A DNA stretch of 64,000 bases, taken from the NCBI GenBank assembly GCA_947846985.1, contig CANTUZ010000025.1, positions 14,072,100-14,136,099 of the forward strand. Direction: 5' to 3'. This document shows, in pieces, positions 56,627 through 64,000 of this stretch; the first letter of the stretch is position 1; each line of letters starts with the position of its first letter. This DNA comes from Fratercula arctica. Taxonomy: Eukaryota > Chordata > Aves > Charadriiformes > Alcidae. The translations under genes and the position numbers were made by a program. Under the pieces are notes generated by a model. That model had not been told where the DNA came from. It ran no database searches and saw nothing but the letters and a program-made list of their open reading frames with translations.

Positions 56627-59412
56627 CTAGGGTTCCGTAGACCGAACCAGGATAGCAGAGTCATTCAATCCTTCTGGCTTTGTTGCTGCTTGTAGGGGCG
56701 CACACACCGAGCCGGAACCCACCGAGGTCCCATTCCCCTCATCTACTATTTCGTCTTCAGTAGTTTTATTCAACTCTTCTTGGTGATGACTCACTGCAGG
56801 TCGTACTAGCCGTGCCGGGCCCCACTGGGTCCTGTTTCCTGTGGAAATACAAGCATACCCTCGACCCCAGGTGATTAATTTAAATGGTCCTTCCCATTTT
56901 CCCGTAAGCAACGACTTTACCCATACGTTTGCACAACTTTCAGGGTCAAGATTTATAAGCTCTTTTAAGGATATAAAGTGTCTTAATAAAACTGGTTCTT
57001 GCGTGCTTTCATCTATCGTTAAGTGATTTAGTACGTATAAGGCTTTCTGTAACCGTGCCTGTGGGGGTTCCCCTAACATTCCCCGTTTTTGTTTTTCTAG
57101 CATCTCTTTAAGTGTGCGATGTGCGCGTTCCACAATGCCTTGGCCTTGTGGGGAGTGGGGAATACCTGTGACGTGCTGCACCCCCCAAGTTTGTAAGAAG
57201 GTTTGAGTTTTGACTCCGGTGTAACCAGGGCCGTTATCAGTTTTTATTTGGTGTGGAATGCCTAATGCGGCGAAAGCGCCCCACCAATGACGAATAACGT
57301 CACGGCTCTTTTCTCCCATTTCAGCAGTAGCCCAGAGAGCTCCCGAATAAGTATCGATGGAGACATGTATGTATTTTTGTCGGCCAAATTCGGGAACATG
57401 AGTGACATTGGTTTGCCATACTTGCAAGGCTTGCAAGCCTCGTGGGTTGACTCCCACCGGCTGCAGAGGAGCAAACTGTTGGCATTCGGAACATGTTTGC
57501 ACAATTTCTCTCGCTAATGACCAAGACAATTGGAATTGTTTACGCAATGTTCTTGCCGACTGATGGAAAAATGAATGAGACAATCGGGCTTGTTCTACCG
57601 TCCCGGGAACTGGGGCGGACCAAGCTGGAGCAGCAAGTCGATCAGCCCTGCGGTTGCCCTCTGCTAGAAAACCCGGGAGTTCGGTATGACTGCGGATACG
57701 TAAAACATAATAAGGGCACTTTCTCTGACTTATTAGTGTCCATAGTTGTTTAAATAGCAAAAACAGCTTCTCATTGTCAACATGTTTCAGCCAGCCTTTC
57801 TCGATTCTCCTCACGATTCCTGCAACATACTGAGAGTCCGTAACTAAGTTAACTGGATCTGTCCATTTTTGAAAAATCTTGACCACAGCAAACAGTTCCA
57901 CAATCTGGGGTGAGCCATCTGTTTCATACACTTCTTGGTGCCAGTCGTTGTTCTCGAACCAGACGACTACGGCTTTGCCTGTTTTTCCTGATCCATCTGT
58001 CAACACCATTTGTCCTTCTATGGGGGTTGCTGCACACAAAGGGAGGTGCACTAGAGATACTTCTTCACAGAACGTAAATAGCTTGTGTGAGGGTAGGTGG
58101 ATAGAGATTTGTCCTGGGAACCCTTCTAAAGCTATTTGGAAGGGTAAGCTGTTCGCCTGACACCATTCCAAATATTGTAATGTTAGAGGCACGAATATTG
58201 TTCGGACTTCGGCACCACTTAATTCTATCGCTCGCTTTCGGCCTTTTTGGATCACAGTGGAAATCATTTCAACTCTCGTAACTATGGTTTTGGTCAGCTG
58301 GTGAGGCAAAAACACCCATTCGATTATAACTAGTGGATCTTTATGCGATTCCAGAATCCATTGAGCTAGAAGGCCTATCGGCTGCCTCTTTTGATTTAGG
58401 ATGAACAATTGGAGATCATGGCCTTCGCTGATTCGATATGCTTGACGCTTTTGCAGCATTTCTGTCACTTGGGCTAAGGCTGCTTTTGCATCAGGGGTCA
58501 GGGTGCGGTTCAATAGTAAGTTCGAATCGCCCTTCAACAGGGCAAACAATGGCGATAAGGTTTCATTGTCAATTCCTAACAGCAGGCATACCCAATTAAT
58601 GGTACCCAGCAACTTCTGTAAATCATTTAATGTTCGTATAGTTGTGGCTAATTGGAGCATCTGAGGCTCAGTCGTGTGGTCTAGGATTTTCCGGCCGAGA
58701 TACTTCCAGGGTGACGTCGTCTGTACCTTCTCTGGGGCTATCTGTAAGCCATATTTTTCTAGGCTCTCTCTGGCATCTTGGACCACTTGGGCCAGCAAGG
58801 TAGGCGTTGCTCCCGAGAACAGGATATCATCCATGTAGTGGTAACAAATGATGTCAGGATTGTTTTGTCGAACTTCAGATAAGGCTTTCTTCATTCCTTG
58901 TGGTAATACAGTCCAGTGGTATCTTTGCATGGGCGCTTGACGGTTCACTGTTGGCACGGAAAATGCAAACCATTGAGCATCTTCTGGCGCTAATGGTATC
59001 GTAAAGAAACAGTCTTTTAAGTCCATTACTACGATGCTCCAGTTCTTTGGTAGCATAGTCGGCGATGGCATTCCGGGTTACAGTGCACCCATGGTCTCTA
59101 TTACAGCATTCACTTGCCGTAGGTCATGTATTAGTCTCCACTTTCCGCTTTTTTTTTTTATCACAAAGACAGGCGTATTCCAGGGGCTAGTAGTCGGCTT
59201 CAAGTGTCCTTGGTGGACTTGCTCGTCAACTAATTCCTGTAATGCTTCGGCCTTTTCCGTCGTCAGGGGCCACTGCTCTACCCAAATTGGCGTGTCTATT
59301 AGCCAAGTTAGGCGGATAACAGGCTGTAAGACAGTGGCCCCCTCTAAAAAGGCCTCTGTGGGTCCGAAGTTTGTATGGTCATGCCCCAGGCTCCAAGTAC
59401 GTCTCTCCCCCA
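56627..59412 (-). pseudogene. pol: Class II pol: reverse transcriptase, RNase H, integrase (provirus E)
   Basis: One frame with a single TAA (59078-59080) between the first RT block ([20 protein letters not shown] near 59160) and the next. RT continues with VMDLKDCFFTIPL and catalytic YMDD (near 58830). Right after LPQGMK about a dozen residues expected before ALSEVRQ are missing, in frame, so RT would be defective even without the stop. RNase H: TDGSGKTG, a Glu in VELFAVV, TDSQYV and a late Asp in NRRADRL. Integrase: HHCC zinc domain (HSFFHQ...CSECQQF), then DTYSGAL, TDNGPGYT and IVERAHR as the D-D-E triad. The frame is reached from pro by a -1 shift; I found no canonical slippery heptamer in the short overlap (59344-59412). 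Confidence 0.9.
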
Positions 59413-60170
59413 AAGATTAAGGGGAACATTAACAATATATGGGCGAACAGTTGCAACTTGACCTTCCGGCCCTATTATCTGAATAACATGTAAGCTTTGT
59501 CGAGAGGTGGAAACTCCCCCAATTCCAGCAAGCCCGCCACTGGCAGAGGCAGTGGGCCACTGAGGAGGCCAACGCTGGAAAGAGATCACAGTCACATCAG
59601 CCCCTGTGTCAATCATTCCTTTGACTGTGACCGACTCCGGCTTGTGACCCCCGTTACGTAGCTGACTGGTTAATGCTGGTCGTGTGGCTTGAATTTGGTG
59701 TGCCCAATAGATCACTGGAGTTCCTGTGGAGCCAAAGCCTCCTGCCCCTCTCCTTCTGAGCTTGGCACATGGCACTGAGCTCAAGAAAGGGACTAGCTGG
59801 GCAATGCGGCTTTCTGCCAGTATGGAGACTGGCGGGGATGGCGTCCATACCATAGCTTGAATCTGTCCTGTATAATCCGCGTCTATTACTCCGGGTAAAA
59901 CAAATAGTCCTTGGGAGGTGGTGCTAGATCGTCCAATTAACAGTGCACTAAGACCTCTTCCCAGTGGTCCATATAGTGCGAGAGGCACACGATGTACCTT
60001 TTGGTCTGTTATTGTGACGTCAGTGGCTGTGGCAACATCCATACTGGCGCTTCCAGTGGTCTGTGCTCGGAGACTGTCCAGACCCGTGATGTCCGCGGGT
60101 GGATGCCTAATAGGCTTGGGTTGCGGGGCATTTGTGTCGAGGCGCGGCCCTGCTTCGCACTGGTCCTCCC
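59344..60170 (-). CDS. pro: Class II dUTPase-protease (provirus E)
   Basis: Open minus frame, -1 relative to gag, entered at the GGGAAAC site (60171-60177). The dUTPase part shows [20 protein letters not shown] and the C-terminal [12 protein letters not shown] motif, then protease with active site [12 protein letters not shown] near 59620 and a typical [11 protein letters not shown] segment near the end. dUTPase fused to protease is the betaretroviral arrangement. It is uninterrupted and key residues look intact. No ATG is needed because it would be made as Gag-Pro. Confidence 0.87.
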
Positions 60171-61691
60171 GTTTCCCAAATGCGGGGATAGTGGTTGCCC
60201 GACCTTATTATATCTTGAACGGCACTGATTTGCAAAATGTTTGCCTTTACCGCAGCGTGAACAGATATCTGGGGTCAGATCATTGGCTCCTGTCCCTTGC
60301 GGACAACTACGCTTAAAATGACCTGGTTTGCCACAATGGAAGCATATTCGCTCTTTTGTTGTAACGGCAGCAGCGAATGCAGCCGCAAGCATATCGGTTT
60401 GATAGGAAATGGATCCCACTCTATTACAAGCCTCTATCATATCTATTAGGCTTGGATTCTTTAGGGGTTGCAAAATACATTTACAATCAATATTAGCATT
60501 TTCCACTGCTAGTTTTAACATCAGAGCTTCTTTGGCCTCTACGTTATCCACTTGCTTATGAATAGCTTCTTGTAAACGATCAATAAATGTCATGTATGGT
60601 TCATTGGGACCCTGCTTGATAGTTGTGAAAGATTGGGTTGCCTTGCCTGTGTCAGGGACCTTAATTATAGCTTTCAGGGCAAGGTCTGCCGACTGCTTTA
60701 AAATTTCTGGTGCTCGCCACGCTTGGAGCTGCGGAGTATCGACGGGTGACTCCCCCAACAATTGAGGGAGACCCGCCCCCTGTAGAGGATCTCCATCTTC
60801 TCTAGACAAATTATCTATTGCGGCAAAACTGCATGCGTCTCTCCAGTGTGCCATAAAGAGAACACGCTGCGTGGGGGTAAAGATAACATCTGCCAATTGT
60901 CTGATATCAAACGGAGTTAGTATGTGTCCCTTCATAATGGTATTTAATAGTCCTTGCGCATACGGGGAAGTTAGTCCATGCTGCATAATCGTTTTTCGCA
61001 TTTCTTTAACTAGCTCCCAGCTCAGCGGTTCCCAAGTATTTGGTCCTTGTCGAGTGATTTTCACAGGACACACGAGGGCAGTAGCGGCTTCTAAATCGCC
61101 GTCTTGTATTGCCTGTTTACGTAACTTCTGCCAGTGCTGGGCGGGATCGTAAGTCGTGGGAACTGCCTGACTTGGCGGAGGATCCTCCCAGCCCGGTAAA
61201 TCCCTTTCCTGCAAGCACTGTCGTATTCGAACTAGAGGTTCGGACCCGGGGGGCTGCGGCGGTGCTGCCGTCGAATCTAACGGGAGTGCTGACGGCGTAG
61301 CATGATGGCCCGGGGGCTCGAGCTTCTCCCCCTCCTTTTCCTCTATATGAGCGGCAGCCGGGCTGTCCGGCGCCACCGCGGCAACGGCGGCGGCCGCGGC
61401 AGCCCGTTCGGATTTCATCTGCTGTAATGTGTCCTTAATTAACCTCCAGGTTGTTAAGACCTTCATAGCTACCGCATCCCCTTTCATTGCTGCCTCAAAC
61501 AAAGTTTCACCGGCTTGCTCCCAACTTGATAATTGGAAAGCTGTTGTAGAATCAGCGGGAAGGCCCTTGCTTTTCAGTCATGCTAGCAAAAGCCAAAGAG
61601 TTCCTTCATCATATTGTATACCCCTTTTACTTAAAAACTTTTCTAATATACATACAATCGCCTTTTCCTCTGAGGACATTTTTGACCCCAT
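60009..61691 (-). pseudogene. gag: Class II gag (provirus E), one early stop
   Basis: Starts MGSKMSSEEK at 61691 with a matrix domain; TGA at 61578-61580 interrupts it 37 codons in, while relic D is open there. The rest is one long frame to 60009: Ala-rich and Pro-rich linker, capsid with the major homology region (IKQGPNEPYMTFIDRL near 60600), then two CCHC zinc knuckles (CFHCGKPGHFKRSC and CSRCGKGKHFANQC, about 60340 to 60230). The overlap with pro begins at 60171. Confidence 0.9.
60171..60177 (-). promoter_or_regulatory. Gag-pro -1 frameshift site GGGAAAC
   Basis: On the minus strand gag codons read TTG GGA AAC, exactly the X-XXY-YYZ phase for -1 slippage. It lies just after the second zinc knuckle, and the pro frame is open from here onward. 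The same heptamer serves gag-pro shifting in some betaretroviruses. Confidence 0.8.
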
Positions 61692-61817
61692 TCTCACACG
61701 TTCCCGGCTGCTCACCTTTCCTTGGTGATTAGTCGTCCAGACTGCAGCTCTCCGATACCGCTGCTTTTTTTCGTTCAGCCGGGCTGCTCCACCGGTCGTA
61801 TCTTCCTACGATTCAAG

Positions 61818-61835
61818 TCCCGATTCGGGCAGCCA
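61818..61835 (-). promoter_or_regulatory. Primer binding site of provirus E
   Basis: TGGCTGCCCGAATCGGGA on the minus strand, two bases inside the LTR end. Not the Trp, Pro or Lys types I know by heart; tRNA unassigned. A splice-donor-like AAAGGTGAGC lies further into the leader near 61710-61720. Confidence 0.65.
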
Positions 61836-61837
61836 TT

Positions 61838-62164
61838 TGTGGAGCATTGATTCACGGACTCTGGCGGGGTATGGACCAAAGACCTTTATTACAACAATTT
61901 CCCGAGTTTTATAGGTACAGGTACTGTCCACGCGCAGGCAGCATCCTGCTGATAGGTTGAAGGTCGATTGCCACGTGCTTCTCAGTGTCTTCTAATTGGT
62001 CATCTCTGTCTGTTCATGCAGAGTAGCAGCTTTGCTTTTCACATTCCTTTCCTTGCTGATATCTCCTGATGCTTGCTTATCTTTTCTCTCAAGGCACCTC
62101 TCACGGGTACAGCTTTGTCTCATCAAGGCCAAACAGATTCCCTATGCTACTCTCTATCTCCACA
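61838..62164 (-). repeat. 5' LTR of provirus E
   Basis: 327 bp. On the minus strand TATAAAA is at 61907-61913 and AATAAA at 61885-61890. About 96% identical to the 3' LTR by eye. Confidence 0.93.
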
Positions 62165-62170
62165 CCAGGC

Positions 62171-62935
62171 CTTCTGCTCGAGGAACTGATAAGGCTAACA
62201 CCTGGTTATCTCTTGTGTGCTTCATGGGAGAGAGAAAACTGGTGCCTGGACGAAACAGAATAGCCCTGTTTTTTCTCCCGTGAAGGACAAGCTGTTTCTT
62301 TGGAAAGACGCTATGCTCAGTGGTGACCTTTGCCTCATTATCTGCGAAGTTCACACCCCTGCATATGCTAATGAAGATTATCGAGATCATGCTAAACATA
62401 TATGACTATAGCTCTCGTCTCCCCACCCAAATCATGCTACACATCACCTGGAGGGGAGAGAAACCTGAGACAAAACTGACCCTAGGAGTGGATGAACATA
62501 AAAGGGGGAAGACTTTCCCTGAAGAAAAGAAGATTTTTGCCTGAGAAGATTTTTCCCTGAAGAGACCCTGAAGAGATTTTACACAAAGGTGCGCTTAACA
62601 CTGGAACCAGGACTGGTGATCTCTTTATCTCTCTCTCTCTCTCATTTTGCCTCTCCCTCTCTGTCCCTTCCCTTCCCTCTTTTCTCTTTCCTTTCAAAGG
62701 AGTAACGCAAGCCATACTGTACCGCTTGCCATAATTTGTTGTATACCTGTTGCTAATTAATGCAATGCATATCTTACCACTCACCATAATTTGTTATATA
62801 TCTAACCAATTATCGTGGACCTAGTTAAGACCTGGTTACTAACCTAATAAATGTTTGTATACGGACCTTGAGATTTGTCTCACCTTAGTCTGCGCTGTTG
62901 TGGATTTGCGAATCTGAGTCACTGTTATGGATTAC
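62171..62935 (+). repeat. LTR-F copy 2, right part
   Basis: Continues copy 1 after the provirus E insertion: CTGATAAGGCTAACACC, CACACCCCTGCATATGCTAATGAA, a TATA-like ACATAAAAGGGG (62500), GGAACCAGGACTGGTGATCTC and AATAAATG near 62845, ending near GAATCTGAGTCAC. A (CT)n tract lies near 62626-62642. It adjoins an ERVL-like gag. Confidence 0.7.
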
Positions 62936-64000
62936 TTCACAATTCACATGCGCGTGTCTGTAAAGCTGAAGTATGTTTTCCATCCCAATTCCTCATATTT
63001 TCTCCCTGATTATGCAGGGAGACCACGGGATGTGTCGTGGTGTGCTTTGTTTCTCTCGAACAGGTTTAGTAGGGAAGCATTTGTCCCCAGCTGAGACAGT
63101 GGCCTTGACAAATGATTTCTTCAGCACTGAGACACTGGCCTGTGGGGCAGAAAGAAGATTATGTGCATAATGCTGCATTCGAGCATCCATATCACCCACT
63201 GTCGGCGCCTCATCGTCTCTCCAGCAAAATAATGCCAATATATGTTGCTGGTGCACTCAGTACCCACTTGCGCCAAATGGGTCCGGTAATTTTGAGTGCA
63301 TCTGGATCTAATGATGTCTGCAGGTCATCCAAATCACTGAAAATCATCTCCCGCACAGCTATTTCCCTCAGATTCTTAACACCTCTCTCAGTAGTTGTCC
63401 ACTTGGATGGGCAATGCATGATATCGTCCCTATAGGGATACCTGCTCCTCACACTTAACAGGAGTCGCCTCCAGAGGGTGAGGGATTGTGGTGGTCTTCC
63501 AAGAGCCCTGTCAATACCTGATTCTCTAGGCAATGGTCCTAGATGCTTGGCTTCTCTACCATCTAAGTCCAAACTATCAGCTCCAGTATCCCAGCATCTG
63601 AGCAGCCAAGTAATCACTTGCTCGCCTTCCTGACGGCTGTAATCCTTATGTATGTCTCGCAGCTCACTTAGGGATAATGACTGAGTAGTTTCCTCTGTTA
63701 CTGCATTGCCTGATGTTCCTGGTTGACCATCGCTATCTGCTGGTACTGCATGTTTCCTCTTATGTACAGGGTCGACTGATACTGGTTCTGACTGAGTCTG
63801 TAGGTCGGCTGCATCATCCATCACCAAGGTCAGAGTAGATTTAGTACTCGTTGCAGCTGCAGGTCTTGTCATGAGAGCCAGCAGGGTCTGGATGAGATCA
63901 GGGTCTGTCGGGAGGGCTGGCGAGGTGTACACAGGCATGATGTCTATTGCGGGGGTTGGCAGGGTCTGCATGGATACAGTGGTTGTTGCAGGGACCAGCG
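62936..64000 (-). pseudogene. gag: Gag of a divergent ERVL lineage, partial
   Basis: The minus frame 63971-63210 (open beyond the window edge) matches the conserved gag block of proviruses A and C: SLSLSELRDIHKDYSR, WLLRCWDTGADSLDLDGREA, SKWTTTERGVKNLRE and PIWRKWVLSAP. Identity is clearly lower than among A-C, so this is a separate family. A frameshift near 63215-63250 moves the reading to another frame (to about 62993), and the sequence ends at LTR-F. The start of gag is outside the window. Confidence 0.8.

Larger units (their letters stand above)
54632..62164 (-). mobile_element. Complete class II (ERVK-like) provirus E with composite 3' region
   Basis: 7533 bp on the minus strand between perfect 6-bp duplications CCAGGC (54626-54631 and 62165-62170). 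Two 327-bp LTRs differ at about 12 sites. Order on the minus strand: LTR, primer binding site, gag, dUTPase-protease, pol, env TM fragment, LTR-like spacer, second partial pol, polypurine tract, LTR. Gag, pro and pol lie in three frames, each reached by a -1 shift. Main defects: TGA in gag (61578-61580), TAA in RT (59078-59080), a short RT deletion, loss of env SU and a TGA in TM. Confidence 0.94.

Noticed and set aside
59344..59412. A pro-pol slippery heptamer in provirus E
   Set aside because: The overlap has CCTTTTTAG near its end, but no X-XXY-YYZ heptamer in the right phase; not claimed.
61818..61835. Assigning the primer tRNA for provirus E
   Set aside because: The site starts with TGG as required, but I could not match it with confidence to one tRNA from memory.

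Overview
The window comes from a bird genome and is built mostly from retroelements. I see no host protein-coding gene. The avian assignment rests on CR1 LINEs with the 8-bp CR1 tail repeat, alpharetrovirus-type env TM fragments beside betaretrovirus-type gag-pro-pol, and compact LTRs of about 330 bp. ERV density is unusually high: three related ERVL-type elements, one complete class II (ERVK-like) provirus, a mosaic relic of it, and several LTRs. That would fit a repeat-rich, low-recombination region, but the sequence does not prove this.

Layout. 1-5896: ERVL-type provirus A (+), its 5' LTR cut by the window edge; it sits inside an older ERVL pol (5897-7664), which also carries a solo LTR ('LTR-B', 5995-6524) and a 46-bp CR1 stub. 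7664-11769: a minus-strand mosaic of two class II proviruses. 12535-12830: an old CR1 piece. 14978-19565: a nearly intact full-length CR1 with both ORFs. 20049-20938: a solo LTR ('LTR-F'). 23252-27565: ERVL provirus B (-), gag deleted, TSD ACACC. 30568-31097 and 34042-35090: CR1 3' fragments. 41054-47363: ERVL provirus C (-), the most complete of its family. Near 49.0-49.6 kb and 52.6-53.0 kb: two likely solo LTRs. 54632-62164: class II provirus E (-), complete with both 327-bp LTRs and 6-bp TSD CCAGGC, inserted into a second LTR-F (54551-54631 plus 62171-62935). 62936-64000: gag of a more divergent ERVL lineage (-).

How the parts work together. The ERVL elements use a Lys-1,2-type primer binding site, gag and pro-pol share one frame separated by a conserved UAG followed by a short hairpin, and there is no env. 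Provirus E has the betaretroviral plan: gag, dUTPase-protease and pol in three frames related by -1 shifts, with a correctly phased GGGAAAC slippery heptamer at gag-pro. Its env is reduced to an alpharetrovirus-like TM fragment.

Most notable observations: (1) provirus E and the mosaic relic share the same odd 3' architecture, in which env TM is followed by an LTR-like spacer and a second, foreign RT fragment (joined in E to a dead integrase), so a composite defective genome seems to have been copied at least twice; (2) the ERVL family has a hydrophobic leader ORF whose stop codon overlaps the gag start (AUGA) in copy C; (3) the gag-pol UAG-plus-hairpin of the ERVL family.
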